Shown: positions 35,250 through 44,930, counted from the first letter of the stretch. The stretch is 64,000 bases of DNA from an uncultured Clostridia bacterium (GCA_947246685.1 CAMXSN010000005.1:28657-92656), one strand, 5' to 3'. Translations and numbers: made by a program. The notes: generated by a model not told the origin, from the letters alone.

Positions 35250-35999
35250 TCATACCTCGTAGTTTTCCGTTTGTTCAACGCTTTGTCCCGACCGTCCGTC
35301 GTCCGCATTGACGTCGATTTGAGCGTCTTTGTCGCTATCCGATTGCTCTATCGGCTCGACAATGGGCAAAGGATTGCCGTATCTGTCAAGCGTATCCAAT
35401 ATACCGCTGGCTCTAACCTCTTTTAACTTTTTGGTATAGATCACCGTATACTGCACAGCAGCCACAACGGCAAGAATACTGCCTATGATCAAAATAGCCA
35501 GATCGATGTAAAACACGATTTTGCTTGTGTCGATTTTATTGAAAAACGCCAACAGTATGCCGACGAAATATATAGTAGCTCCCGCCTTGCCGACCTTATT
35601 GGATTTTTGTTCCACCTGTCTTTTGCTTGCCCTCATCCAATATTTGGAAGTGACGCCCATATAGACTTCCTTGACGATTATGATCACGACGAAAGCCCAA
35701 TGCAAATTGCCGCAGATAGCGAGCATAAGCATTGACACGCACTGCAACACTTTGTCGGCTATAGGATCCAACACTTTTCCGATATCGGAAATTTGATTAA
35801 AATGTCTCGCGATATATCCGTCGCAAATATCGGTAATCTCGGCGAACAGAAAAATTCCGAATCCTGCCCAGATATACTTGGTAGCTGTTTCGTCGATCGC
35901 ATAGGCAATCATCATCCACATAAAAAACGGGATACTGATAAGTCTGATATACGTCAAAATGTTGGGAATTGTAAACAATTCTTCCTTCTTGAATTTCAT
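35250..35999 (-). CDS. pgsA: CDP-alcohol phosphatidyltransferase (phosphatidylglycerophosphate synthase-like)
   Basis: A 249-residue integral membrane enzyme; the ATG at 35999 with GAGG upstream is preferred to 36014. It begins FTIPNILTYIRLISIPFF, typical of PgsA. The catalytic signature is CDGYIARHFNQISDIGKVLD followed by PIADK, with all expected Asp residues (D-G-x2-A-R-x8-G-x3-D-x3-D). It should join glycerol-3-phosphate to CDP-diacylglycerol. The C-terminus carries an unusual polar acidic tail of about 50 residues. Cardiolipin or other CDP-alcohol products cannot be excluded. Confidence 0.88.
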   Translation of the reverse strand: MKFKKEELFTIPNILTYIRLISIPFFMWMMIAYAIDETATKYIWAGFGIFLFAEITDICDGYIARHFNQISDIGKVLDPIADKVLQCVSMLMLAICGNLHWAFVVIIIVKEVYMGVTSKYWMRASKRQVEQKSNKVGKAGATIYFVGILLAFFNKIDTSKIVFYIDLAILIIGSILAVVAAVQYTVIYTKKLKEVRASGILDTLDRYGNPLPIVEPIEQSDSDKDAQIDVNADDGRSGQSVEQTENYEV

Positions 36000-36030
36000 A
36001 TATACCTCTTTCAAAAATGTTTCGCAATTT

Positions 36031-36060
36031 ATTATAACACAGCAAATCGCATATTTGCAA
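36031..36060 (-). promoter_or_regulatory. Promoter of pgsA
   Basis: On the minus strand TTGCAA (36060-36055), 18 bp, TATAAT (36036-36031). Confidence 0.7.
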
Positions 36061-36089
36061 TAAATAATATATTATAAAATATATTTTAC

Positions 36090-36185
36090 AAGCATAAGGC
36101 GAACGCCCGACGGCAGGACGATAAAGTTATTTCTCGACTAAGAAACGGCGCGCGCCGATTATCCCCGGCGCTTTATTCTCCCGCG
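36090..36185 (+). promoter_or_regulatory. GC-rich leader with terminator-like hairpin ahead of the ABC operon
   Basis: A GC-rich patch in an otherwise AT-rich intergenic region. GCGCCG (36152-36157) pairs with CGGCGC (36166-36171) and is followed by TTTATT. It may be an attenuator for the ABC transporter genes; no known riboswitch consensus was found. Confidence 0.4.
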
Positions 36186-36273
36186 CCGACTTATATTGAC
36201 TTGTATAATCGTTTTCACGAACTCCCTAACGACTGTTTTCATATATTGTATTGACCAATTTTAGGAGGTAAAA

Positions 36274-37275
36274 ATGAAAAAAACCATAGCAATCGTTTTG
36301 TGCGTCGCCATAATAATGGTGGCTTGCATAGGCATTATGTCCGGCTGTCAAAAAACCGACGCCAATACGATCAAACTCATTGAAGTAACTCATTCCGTAT
36401 TCTACGCTCCGCTTTACGTGGCGATAGACGGCGGATATTTTGAAGAGGAAGGTCTAAAAATCAAGCTTTCCAACGGCGGCGGCGCCGATAAATGCATGAC
36501 TTCTGTCATTGCAGGTCAGTCGGATATCGGTCTTATGGGACCCGAAGCGGCTATATACATCTACAACGAAGGGCGTACGGACTACCCCGTAATATTTGCC
36601 CAACTCACAAAAAAGGACGGTTCGTTCCTCATGGCGCGCAAACCTAACGCAGACTTCTCTTGGAGCGATATCGCAGGCAAAGAAGTTATCGGCGGAAGAA
36701 AAGGCGGCGTGCCCGCTATGGCGCTGGAATACGCTATCAAAAAAGCCGGATTACAAGACGGCAAAGACTATACCCTTAACTACGACGTGCAGTACGACCT
36801 CATCGGTCCTGCTTTTGAAGGCGGTACGGGAGATTTCTGTACCATGTTCGAGCCTGCGGCTTCCAACATGCAAAAAGCAGGTATGGGCTACATCGTGGCG
36901 TCCGTGGGCGAACAAGCGGGTAATATGCCTTTCACCGCATTTATGGCGACAAAAAGCTATCTTAACAAAAACAGCGAAAAAGTGCAAAAATTTACCAGAG
37001 CCATAATCAAAGCCATGGATTACGTCAACAGTCATTCCGCCCAAGAAATAGCGGCTATACTCGCTCCGTCATTTACGGGAACAGACGTAGCCACGCTGGC
37101 GACAGCCATTCAATCCTACAAAGACATCGACGCTTACTGCACCACTCCCGTTATGGCAAAAGCCGATTTCGAGTTGTTGCAAGACGTGATTGTCGACGCG
37201 GGAGTTATGACCAAGAGAGCGGATTTCAGCAAGCTCTTCGACGCGACCGTAGCTAATACCATACTCAACAAATAA
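36274..37275 (+). CDS. ABC transporter substrate-binding lipoprotein (NMT1/SsuA-like)
   Basis: A 333-residue protein with AGGAGG just upstream. Lipoprotein signal: MKKTIAIVLCVAIIMV, then IMSGC. The mature domain fits the NMT1/THI5-SsuA-TauA fold (YAPLYVAIDGGYFEEEGLKI, then GGADKCMTSVIAGQSDIGLM), so the ligand is a small organic compound such as a pyrimidine, sulfonate or similar. It is the first gene of a three-gene ABC operon with 14 bases to the ATPase. No thiamine riboswitch is seen upstream, which argues against a thiamine-precursor role. Confidence 0.9.
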   Translation: MKKTIAIVLCVAIIMVACIGIMSGCQKTDANTIKLIEVTHSVFYAPLYVAIDGGYFEEEGLKIKLSNGGGADKCMTSVIAGQSDIGLMGPEAAIYIYNEGRTDYPVIFAQLTKKDGSFLMARKPNADFSWSDIAGKEVIGGRKGGVPAMALEYAIKKAGLQDGKDYTLNYDVQYDLIGPAFEGGTGDFCTMFEPAASNMQKAGMGYIVASVGEQAGNMPFTAFMATKSYLNKNSEKVQKFTRAIIKAMDYVNSHSAQEIAAILAPSFTGTDVATLATAIQSYKDIDAYCTTPVMAKADFELLQDVIVDAGVMTKRADFSKLFDATVANTILNK

Positions 37276-37289
37276 ATCGCGAGGTAACT

Positions 37290-38081
37290 ATGAACGCTAT
37301 TCTACAAATGCAAAAAGTCGGCTTGACCTACCATACTCCCAAAAACGAAACTCTCGCCGTTACCGATCTCAGTTTTGACTGTTACGACGGAGAGCTTCTG
37401 GGGATAGTAGGTCCGAGCGGATGCGGAAAAACGACGATTTTGTCTCTTATGTCCGGAATACTTACGCCTTCGCAGGGAGAAGTGCTGATATGCGGAGAAA
37501 AGGCAAACTGTCAATCGGGTCTGACGGGATATATGTTGCAAAAAGACGAGTTGCTGCCCTGGCGAACCATCATGAGCAACGTCCTGTTGGGACTTGAAAT
37601 AAAAAAATGCAAGACGGCGCAGAAAATAGAATACGCGCAAAGTCTTTTGCAAAAATACAATCTGTACGATTTCAAAGACTTCTATCCTCACCAGCTTTCG
37701 GGAGGAATGAAACAACGAGTTGCTTTGATACGCACTCTGGTGCTGGAACCGAAACTGTTGCTATTGGACGAACCGTTCTCCGCTCTGGATTTCCAGACAA
37801 GACTCAACGTTGTCGAGGACGTCTATTCGATCATAAAAAGCGAAGGCAAAAGCGCGGTATTCGTAACTCACGATATAAGCGAAGCCATATCGCTGTGCGA
37901 CAGAGTCATCGTATTGACTCAGCGCCCCAGCCGAGTAAAAGACATAATCGATCTATCTCCGCTCAAAGACTACACGCCGCTCAAACGGCGGGAATTGCCT
38001 GTGTTCAGCGAATATTTCGATAAGATTTGGAGCAATTTGCAAACTACTAAGGAGAAAAACGATGAAATTCGGAAAACGTAA
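37290..38081 (+). CDS. ABC transporter ATP-binding protein (SsuB/TauB-like)
   Basis: A 263-residue ATPase with complete motifs: Walker A GPSGCGKTT (about 43-51), Q-loop MLQKDELLPWRT, signature LSGGMKQRV, Walker B LLLLDEPFSALD, and switch His in VFVTHDISEA. The DELLPWR sequence is characteristic of nitrate/sulfonate/taurine-type importers. It energises uptake with the permease, whose gene overlaps its 3' end by 20 bases. Confidence 0.95.
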   Translation: MNAILQMQKVGLTYHTPKNETLAVTDLSFDCYDGELLGIVGPSGCGKTTILSLMSGILTPSQGEVLICGEKANCQSGLTGYMLQKDELLPWRTIMSNVLLGLEIKKCKTAQKIEYAQSLLQKYNLYDFKDFYPHQLSGGMKQRVALIRTLVLEPKLLLLDEPFSALDFQTRLNVVEDVYSIIKSEGKSAVFVTHDISEAISLCDRVIVLTQRPSRVKDIIDLSPLKDYTPLKRRELPVFSEYFDKIWSNLQTTKEKNDEIRKT

Positions 38082-38898
38082 AGACGCCCTGCCAAAGGTC
38101 TACTCCCTAGAACACGCCGTCTATCTCAAAAGGCAGCGCAGGAAAAACATAATTATTACTTTGTCAAGGGTGGGACTTCTCTTGATTTTTCTATTGCTTT
38201 GGGAACTGCTCGCCAGATTCGACGTAATAGACAGCTTTATTTCCTCAAGCCCCACGCGAATGTTCAACTGTTTTATCGACCTTGTCAAAGGCGGCGAACT
38301 CGGCAAACATATCGGCGTAACGCTTTGGGAAACCGTCGTCAGCTTTTTTCTGGCGACAACCGTAGGCACGCTGACCGCAATAATACTATGGTGGTTCGAA
38401 GGTGTGAGAAAGGTGCTAGAACCTTATATCGTCATACTCAACGCATTGCCTAAAATAGCGCTCGGTCCCATCATAATTATTTGGATGGGAACCGACGGCC
38501 CCGCAATCATAACGATGGCGCTTGCTATTTCGCTGTTCATAACTATACTCAGCACGCTGAGCGGATTCATGAGCGTGGAAAAAAGCAAGCTGATGCTGAT
38601 GCAAACGCTGGGCGCCAACAAATGGCAAATACTGACCAAGCTCGTCCTGCCGTCCAATATCCCCAACATTATCGACGCTCTTAAGATCAACGTCGGTCTC
38701 TGCTGGGTAGGAACGATTATGGGCGAATACCTCGTGTCCCACGCAGGTCTCGGATACTTAATAATATACGGAGGTCAAATATTCAAACTTGATCTTGTGA
38801 TGACGAGTACCGTTATACTGTGCATTCTTGCGGGCATAATGTATTATTTGGTTGCTCTGCTTCAAAAAGCGGTATCTAAAAAATTTAATATCGACTAA
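38062..38898 (+). CDS. ABC transporter permease (SsuC/TauC-like)
   Basis: A 278-residue inner-membrane protein; the ATG follows AAGGAG and lies inside the end of the ATPase gene. About six membrane segments. The EAA coupling loop is LMLMQTLGANKWQILTKLVL, followed by PSNIPNIIDALKINVGLCWV, the usual pattern of this importer family. A hairpin terminator at 38903 ends the operon. Confidence 0.93.
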   Translation: MKFGKRKDALPKVYSLEHAVYLKRQRRKNIIITLSRVGLLLIFLLLWELLARFDVIDSFISSSPTRMFNCFIDLVKGGELGKHIGVTLWETVVSFFLATTVGTLTAIILWWFEGVRKVLEPYIVILNALPKIALGPIIIIWMGTDGPAIITMALAISLFITILSTLSGFMSVEKSKLMLMQTLGANKWQILTKLVLPSNIPNIIDALKINVGLCWVGTIMGEYLVSHAGLGYLIIYGGQIFKLDLVMTSTVILCILAGIMYYLVALLQKAVSKKFNID

Positions 38899-38902
38899 CC
38901 TG

Positions 38903-38950
38903 TTTCGGCAGAGAATATCCGTAAAGGCTGACTCTCTGCCGATCTTTTCA
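38903..38950 (+). terminator. Terminator of the ABC transporter operon
   Basis: TCGGCAGAGA and TCTCTGCCGA form a stem with an 18-base loop, then TCTTTTC. Confidence 0.75.
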
Positions 38951-38963
38951 GATTTTTGAACGA

Positions 38964-39983
38964 CTATGAATTTACAGCGTTCACCGAAGTTGCGCAATGC
39001 TGGTTTTTTGATTCTTTCTTAAATCTGTCCGACGCTTTATATATCAGCGGCAGCCCAAGCATAAATGCGGTATATCCTACCCCGACGTACCCAATTATCG
39101 GATAACAGTATCCCACCAACGTAGAAAAATCGAACTTGAGCGAAAGCAAAGTAAATATTATCAACGTCGCCGCGCTGAATATTCCCGAAATACCTTTTTG
39201 CGCATTTTCCTGACAAATTAATTTGGAACAACCTATTAGCGTGCTGAATATTGCTAGATATATTATCATTCCGCTCAAAGACTTCATATCGCACGATTTT
39301 GAAAATTCAAATACCGGCATAGAAAAGTTTCTATAATCTATAGATACCGAATAAACGAGCATTATCGACGCGGCAAAAAAGACTGCCGTCACTACGCTTA
39401 TAAATAAGATCTGTTTTGCCTTGAATTCTTCTTCCTGTTCTGCAATAATATATCCGCCCATCATTATATTCATACCGCAATACCCGAGTATCTTTTCCAC
39501 TCCGATCTCGCCTGCAAAATCGATGTCGCCCTTAGACGCAAGCGCGACCAGCAATACCATTATCATAGGCACGATTATCGAATTGAATTTTCTCATTACG
39601 CTCATTTCGCACACGCCGAGCACGCTGACGAATATACCCGTCCAAAGTCCGACGTTGTCGATGCCGTAACTGTTTTCTATAATTTCTTCACAGCCGCTTA
39701 CCATACATATAAAGCTGACCAAAGTGCATAGCCAAAGAATGCATTTGATAACGGAAAAAATCAATCGCGCCCAAGCCTTGCGACTGTTTTTCAACCGACG
39801 GAAACTCTTTGCCGCCATAAGAAATAAGCCGCACAAAGCTCCCATCAATATCCCCGCTATCATTCCGCTTACAACTCCGCTGTCGCCGAAATATATGATA
39901 ATCTCCCGTCCCGTGGCAAATCCCGCGCCGATGATCGCGCCGATATAAATAAACGATATTTGCAGACAACGCAGAATTTTCAT
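38964..39983 (-). CDS. YkvI-like membrane transporter
   Basis: A 339-residue protein with about nine to ten membrane segments. It begins MKILRCLQISFIYIGAIIGAG followed by FATGREIIIYFG, the G-A-G-F-A-[ST]-G-x-E helix break typical of the YkvI branch of the APC superfamily. Conserved polar blocks include GEIGVEKILGYCGMN. The substrate is unknown; amino acids are possible. No good Shine-Dalgarno precedes the ATG. It faces the ABC operon and is convergent with it. Confidence 0.82.
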   Translation of the reverse strand: MKILRCLQISFIYIGAIIGAGFATGREIIIYFGDSGVVSGMIAGILMGALCGLFLMAAKSFRRLKNSRKAWARLIFSVIKCILWLCTLVSFICMVSGCEEIIENSYGIDNVGLWTGIFVSVLGVCEMSVMRKFNSIIVPMIMVLLVALASKGDIDFAGEIGVEKILGYCGMNIMMGGYIIAEQEEEFKAKQILFISVVTAVFFAASIMLVYSVSIDYRNFSMPVFEFSKSCDMKSLSGMIIYLAIFSTLIGCSKLICQENAQKGISGIFSAATLIIFTLLSLKFDFSTLVGYCYPIIGYVGVGYTAFMLGLPLIYKASDRFKKESKNQHCATSVNAVNS

Positions 39984-40043
39984 ATTATAAATTATGCCGA
40001 CTGCGATCCCGTTATGTCCAAAGCGCCATCCTGAGCAAAATAT

Positions 40044-40070
40044 AAAAGGAACGGATTTTCCGTTCCTTGA
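40044..40070 (-). terminator. Terminator after the 40073 gene
   Basis: AAGGAACGGA/TCCGTTCCTT stem followed on the minus strand by TTTATATTTTG. Confidence 0.8.
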
Positions 40071-40072
40071 TC

Positions 40073-41896
40073 TTACAGTCCGTTGACCTCCCTCAATTCA
40101 ATAATCTCTCCCAATAGTTTCAAACAAAATTCTTTCTCCTTTCCATTGAGATATCCGTCTCTCGCGTCGTCCTCGAATGCGTTGAGCAAAAGTATCAAAT
40201 CGTCCTCTTCCAACGGAATTTCGTCTCTCACAATCAACTTGTCTTCGTTGATTATCGCCCAAAGCGTTACGTATACCGCATAAGGCTTTACCTTTGAATA
40301 GTCGCTTTTGAGAATCTTGCGAAGTTTGTTGACGAATTCCCAGAATTTTTCGTCTATATCTTCCTGTCTCTCTCCTTCGGGATTGTCATGCGGAACCGTC
40401 AACATCAGAAAAGCGGCAAAGATCGCAACGCCGTATTTGATCTGATAAAACTCGTCTTTGATCTTATAAGCGGTCAGTTTGTTGACCTGCAAATCTTCTC
40501 CGAACACGTACATCCTCTTGTTGTTGCAGACGAGATAATTCGCAAGACAAAGTATACGTACCACTACGTCGTTTCGATCGTCTACAACAACTCGGTTGAC
40601 AATGCTCCTTGCCGGAGCATAACCCATTCTGTATATATTGTTAGTCGTCTCTATAATCTCGTTCAAAGGCAACGACGCTCCTGCAAGCATATTGTCGAGG
40701 GCTATCAAATTGTTATTCAAATCAGCGCAGAACTGCTCTTTTGTCTTGCATTTTTTAAGATTATCATACAACTTAGCGTCTATTTTTTCGCAAACCGTAG
40801 CATTGTTTTCCATTAAAAACATTTTATTCCCGTCCGCGACAGCCGACTTGTCAAAGCAATTTTCCAAATAATATAGATAGAATTTTGCATGACTGTATTG
40901 TCCATATATCGCGTTCGCTTTTCTCCAAGCCGTCTCCGCCCCGTTGACGTCCCTTCTGTTGAGCAGATCCATGCCCTCTAAGATATATCTTTCCTCGCTT
41001 CTGTCGTCCGCGCTAAATTTGCTGGCAGAGAAAATTTCATCCCACAGTTTCCAATCCTCGGTGCGGCAGGCCACGTCGTAAATATCTTCAAGCTGACTTA
41101 CCGTATAGTTTTTCCTGTCTATCAAAAACTGTCTTAGTTTGCCGTAATTTTGCTCCGAACCGATATCTTTCAATCCGCACAATACGTCGCCGATTTCCGG
41201 AATAAACAGACCGTTCTGCACAAACTCCGAACAATGATCGTATGCTGAATCGTAATCTTTCATCTGAAGATAAATCTTGACGTACAGCTGCTCGTAGGAC
41301 AGAATAGACGTAAGTTTGAGATGACGTTTTCTTATCTTATCCAACATGGATAAAGCTTTGTGCAATTTTTCTTCTTTCAGAAACACCTTCGCCGACTGCT
41401 CCAACAAAAACGCTTTGTAATCGTTGTCGATAAACTTATAGGCAAGTCTGCCGTCCTTATAATATTCGGTATATCTGCCGTCGTATTTTATCTTGCCGCT
41501 GTTGAACGCGTCCGTAGACACCAACGTGACGTCCGCGTTATCAAGATTCTCCAAAAATTCATACACGTCGCCCACAAGCGTCTTCATCAACGAAAACGCC
41601 TCCGTGATACCCTGCACGTCCTGCAATTTGATATAATTCTTTTCCAACAGCAATATCGCTTCTTTATAATATTGACATTCGAGCAAAAGCTCTTTCAAAA
41701 TGAGTATAGAAAAATCGTACTGACCTATATCGTAATAAAAATGCGCTAGATACATTCTTCTCTGCGTAAATTCGTCATAATCCTCGACTTCGTCCAAAGT
41801 GAAAAGAATCCGTCTTGCGACGCTCTCCTGCGTACCTTCCCGCCAAAGCTTTCCGTTAGTATATTCGTTTATCGTGTTCGGGAACTTAATTATCAT
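40073..41896 (-). CDS. TPR-like helical repeat protein
   Basis: A 607-residue soluble protein. The N-terminal 350 residues are helical hairpins with TPR-type spacing (YLAHFYYDIGQYDFSILILK, LHKALSMLDKIRKRHLKL, ERYILEGMDLLNRRDVNGAE). The C-terminal part (400-600) is mixed and includes NRVVVDDRNDVVVRILCLAN. No enzyme motif was seen. Its start overlaps the hslO stop by four bases, so it is produced with the redox chaperone Hsp33. A scaffold or stress-adaptor role is only a guess. Confidence 0.7.
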   Translation of the reverse strand: MIIKFPNTINEYTNGKLWREGTQESVARRILFTLDEVEDYDEFTQRRMYLAHFYYDIGQYDFSILILKELLLECQYYKEAILLLEKNYIKLQDVQGITEAFSLMKTLVGDVYEFLENLDNADVTLVSTDAFNSGKIKYDGRYTEYYKDGRLAYKFIDNDYKAFLLEQSAKVFLKEEKLHKALSMLDKIRKRHLKLTSILSYEQLYVKIYLQMKDYDSAYDHCSEFVQNGLFIPEIGDVLCGLKDIGSEQNYGKLRQFLIDRKNYTVSQLEDIYDVACRTEDWKLWDEIFSASKFSADDRSEERYILEGMDLLNRRDVNGAETAWRKANAIYGQYSHAKFYLYYLENCFDKSAVADGNKMFLMENNATVCEKIDAKLYDNLKKCKTKEQFCADLNNNLIALDNMLAGASLPLNEIIETTNNIYRMGYAPARSIVNRVVVDDRNDVVVRILCLANYLVCNNKRMYVFGEDLQVNKLTAYKIKDEFYQIKYGVAIFAAFLMLTVPHDNPEGERQEDIDEKFWEFVNKLRKILKSDYSKVKPYAVYVTLWAIINEDKLIVRDEIPLEEDDLILLLNAFEDDARDGYLNGKEKEFCLKLLGEIIELREVNGL

Positions 41897-42738
41897 TCAA
41901 ACAACCTTTTTACATCATCTTCCGTAAATACGTATTTGCGGTTGCAAAATTCGCATCCGACTTCTATTCTTCCTTGCGAGCGTACGATCTCCAAAGCTTC
42001 TTCTTTTCCAAGAGTTATCAGCATACTTTCGATACGATCTCTCGAACAACTGCACAAATATTCCTCGCATATATCCGGCAAGCGACTGATTTGAAAATGT
42101 CCGAAATAAAAATCCATAATTTCTTCGGCGCTCTTTTCGCAGAGAAGCTCGCCAACGTTTGTAAAATTGGACACTATATCCTCTAACACGAATATCTCTT
42201 CGGGAGAACAATTCGGCATCGGCTGAACGATTATACCGCCGGCTTTTACGCATTCATCTCCCTCCATTTTGACGCCCAAAGCCACAGCCGAAGGGAGCTG
42301 CTCGGACGCAGTGAAATAATATGCAAAATCCTCGTCGATATTGCCGTTGACAAGCTGCGATAGTCCGTTGTAAGGTTCTTTCAATCCAAAATCTTTGATA
42401 ACGTTGAGCGCGCCGTCTTTACCTACAATCTGCGACACTTCCGCGTCAGCGTCTTCGCAAGCGCGCGGATTCTCTATATATCCTCTTACCTTTGCTCCGA
42501 AATCGCCGCACAGCACCATTTTGCCGCCCGCTCCGTTGCCGTCGATAATAATTGTCAGTTTATTGCCCGCTCCCTTGAAATTACCGCTCATAAAAGCCGT
42601 GACGGTAAGAGCTTTTCCCATTGCGACGGCGACAGAACGCGAAAATCCATGTATCTCTATAGCCTTGTTCACTGTCTGCGTAGTATCCAAAACGCTCACG
42701 ATGGCTTTTCCGCCGAACAAAATAGCTCTTTTAATCAT
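41893..42738 (-). CDS. hslO: Hsp33 redox-regulated chaperone
   Basis: A 281-residue holdase of normal length. The N-terminal domain has GFSRSVAVAMGKALTVTAFM and DGNGAGGKMVLCGDFGAKVRG. The C-terminal redox switch is intact: CSC near residue 230 and CEFC near 262 provide the four zinc-binding cysteines that form disulfides under oxidative stress. AGGAGA precedes the ATG at 42738. Cytoplasmic. Confidence 0.96.
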   Translation of the reverse strand: MIKRAILFGGKAIVSVLDTTQTVNKAIEIHGFSRSVAVAMGKALTVTAFMSGNFKGAGNKLTIIIDGNGAGGKMVLCGDFGAKVRGYIENPRACEDADAEVSQIVGKDGALNVIKDFGLKEPYNGLSQLVNGNIDEDFAYYFTASEQLPSAVALGVKMEGDECVKAGGIIVQPMPNCSPEEIFVLEDIVSNFTNVGELLCEKSAEEIMDFYFGHFQISRLPDICEEYLCSCSRDRIESMLITLGKEEALEIVRSQGRIEVGCEFCNRKYVFTEDDVKRLFE

Positions 42739-42787
42739 ATACTTCTCCTAGGTATCTCAAAACGTAAATTTTAACAAATCCCGTATT

Positions 42788-43501
42788 CTATGCCAAATTA
42801 CAGACAAACACCAATCTCTTGGATTCGACGTCCGCGTCGCGGAAAGTTTCTCCGTCGACAATCTGCGTAGTCCAATCTTTTTCAAGCAGCCCAACCAGTT
42901 GATCGCGCGTGTGGATATATTGTCTGTGACTCTCTTCTACTCTTTTGTAAATATCGCCTTCCAGCCTTTCAAAAAAATCCAACTCCATATCGACGTAGCC
43001 GTCTCCGAGTTGATTTGACCACACGTAAGTAACGTCGTCGTAATCCTCGCAGAAAAGGTTGTCTCCGATAATCCGAGTCAGCTTGTATTCCGAAGATATA
43101 TCGAATATAAATACTCCGCCGGATTTGAGATAAGATTTAACTTTTGAAAAAAAGCTGGGAAGCTGCGAATAAGACAGATAGTTGACGCCGTCGCACACGC
43201 AGACGATAAAATCAACTTTATGAGCAAGTTCCAATTGAGATATATCCTGTCTCGCCCAACGAACGTCGACGCCTGCCGATTTTGCCTTTAACGTAGCTAC
43301 GTTGAGCATTTCGCCGCTCAAATCTATTCCCGTCATTTTGTGTCCGAGTTTTGCGAGCGCGATTGTCATCTCACCCGATCCGCAAGCCAAATCAACGCCT
43401 TCACGCCCCAGCTTGTCTCGGATGAATTCCGTATATCCACGATAATCGAAATCGCCCATAAGACGGTCGTAATATTTGGCAAGTATACTGTAAGCGGACA
43501 T
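42788..43501 (-). CDS. Class I SAM-dependent methyltransferase
   Basis: A 237-residue methyltransferase. Motif I is GVDLACGSGEMTIALAKLGH (about 34-53), the acidic ribose-binding residue is in MTGIDLSGEML, and the motif near 100 is VDFIVCVCDGVNYLS. It belongs to the small-molecule type (Ubie/YrhH-like); substrate unknown. It overlaps the upstream membrane-protein gene by one base, so the two are co-translated. Confidence 0.87.
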   Translation of the reverse strand: MSAYSILAKYYDRLMGDFDYRGYTEFIRDKLGREGVDLACGSGEMTIALAKLGHKMTGIDLSGEMLNVATLKAKSAGVDVRWARQDISQLELAHKVDFIVCVCDGVNYLSYSQLPSFFSKVKSYLKSGGVFIFDISSEYKLTRIIGDNLFCEDYDDVTYVWSNQLGDGYVDMELDFFERLEGDIYKRVEESHRQYIHTRDQLVGLLEKDWTTQIVDGETFRDADVESKRLVFVCNLA

Positions 43502-44508
43502 TATTTCTTTTTCTTTTTATACGGATTTCCCGAATTGGCTTTCATCTGCTTCTTTTTAGCCTGATTTTTCTGCTTAGCGAGTTTCTCCTGTTCTTTCTGT
43601 TTGACTTTAAGTTCCTCTTCGTACATATATCCGATCATATTGTCGCACACGTACTGAGAAAATGCCAGATTGAACATTGCAAGCGCGCTAAAACCGATAA
43701 GCGCCATAAACACAAGTATGAATATCGCCACCATATTGATAAAAGACAGAGCCATTACGCCCGACAAAAACACCGTAATCAATATCGTAGGCACTATCAT
43801 AAGCAACACAAGCGAAGCCGTATTGACGATATATTCTTTCATTTTGTATTTATAGCAGACGTACATGCCGTTGCCTATCATCATATACAAAGCGCTAAGC
43901 AAAGCTATAAGTCCGATAACTATGACGAGCACCCACCATCCCGCGTTGGCGTGTCCGTAAAGCGCTGTCTCTTTAAGAAGCATAATCAGCGAACATGCAA
44001 ATCCCGTGGCAAGAACTCCCAGCCACGCAAAAGAAAGCATAAATTTATACCAATGCGCCTTGATACCTCTGAAAAAATGTTTGAATATCTTGACGTTGGC
44101 GCCCCAAAGCAAGTTTCTGCAACAATAATACAGTCCCGAGGCAAAAAGTCCCGCCAGCAAAGAACATGGCAACAGAGAAAATCCGAACAGTTTGAGTCTA
44201 AAATCGTATATGCGCTCTATCGCAGCCAACGAATCGTCGCTAACGCCGAATCCTACGCCTATGCCGCTGCTGAAATTAAGTCCCGCTATTATATCGCTCT
44301 GATGGGCGCGCATATAATAACCGAACAATACTATCATAGGCGCGCAAGCCAGCACCATTATAAGATTGAGCAAAACCAACTTTGTCATATTAGCCGATAT
44401 AACGTGCATGACCTGTCGTATTCTGCCCTTATAGTTTATCTCTCTTCCTTCGGGAGAAAGATCCCTTTTCAAAATCAGATTATTTGCAAGTTTGTTTACT
44501 GCGCTCAT
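43501..44508 (-). CDS. DUF624-like multi-pass membrane protein
   Basis: A 335-residue protein with five to six membrane segments (about 36-57, 110-130, 155-178, 190-215, 230-260, 265-290). The first is preceded by the pattern MTKLVLLNLIMVLACAPMIV, similar to DUF624/YesL proteins. The C-terminus is a lysine-rich tail (KVKQKEQEKLAKQKNQAKKK). YesL-like proteins often accompany carbohydrate uptake genes, but none is nearby. Moderate confidence in the family. Confidence 0.65.
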   Translation of the reverse strand: MSAVNKLANNLILKRDLSPEGREINYKGRIRQVMHVISANMTKLVLLNLIMVLACAPMIVLFGYYMRAHQSDIIAGLNFSSGIGVGFGVSDDSLAAIERIYDFRLKLFGFSLLPCSLLAGLFASGLYYCCRNLLWGANVKIFKHFFRGIKAHWYKFMLSFAWLGVLATGFACSLIMLLKETALYGHANAGWWVLVIVIGLIALLSALYMMIGNGMYVCYKYKMKEYIVNTASLVLLMIVPTILITVFLSGVMALSFINMVAIFILVFMALIGFSALAMFNLAFSQYVCDNMIGYMYEEELKVKQKEQEKLAKQKNQAKKKQMKANSGNPYKKKKK

Positions 44509-44668
44509 TTACAGCTCCGTCAAAATTAAATTTGTATTAATTATACACTGTTTTTTTATTTTAAGCAATGATTATGACAAACAAATTCTTTAATCCGAAT
44601 TTTCGCAGTTCAAAATAATTTCATAAATTTTCCAACCGTTTATTTCGACAAATTTTATTTATATTTAC

Positions 44669-44697
44669 TTTACATATTCAATTATATATGTTAAAAT
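44669..44697 (+). promoter_or_regulatory. Promoter of the lysine biosynthesis operon
   Basis: TTTACA (44669-44674), 17 bp, TAAAAT (44692-44697), just upstream of the riboswitch. Confidence 0.7.
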
Positions 44698-44704
44698 ACT
44701 CGTA

Positions 44705-44930
44705 AGTTTACAGAGGCGCAGAATATATCAGTATCGGGCTACAAGCGGCAAGACGCTCCCGAGAAAGGATATTTTGCCGAAATCGTATGTTTATCTTGCG
44801 GAAATATACGGTTGGTCGCTACGGTGAACAACCCTGCGACTGTCACCTTAAAGACGGGGTGGAGCACTTAAACTGACGGTGATTTTTATTGTCAACTTTA
44901 ATGCTTTGCGACCTCGCAGAGCATTTTTCT
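44705..44930 (+). promoter_or_regulatory. Lysine riboswitch (L box) with terminator
   Basis: The conserved L-box blocks occur in order: AGAGGCGC at the P1-P2 side, GAAAGG, TTTGCCGAA, GGTTGG, ACTGTCACC and GGTGGAGCACTT at the 3' closing strand. P1 is closed by AGTTTA (44705) with TAAACT (44869). The expression platform is a terminator: ATGCTTTGCGA/TCGCAGAGCAT (44901-44924) followed by TTTTTC. High lysine should stop transcription before asd. Confidence 0.93.

Noticed and set aside
36077..36273. TPP or guanidine riboswitch upstream of the ABC operon
   Set aside because: Conserved core sequences of both classes are missing; scattered ACG triplets do not sit in the expected hairpin loops.
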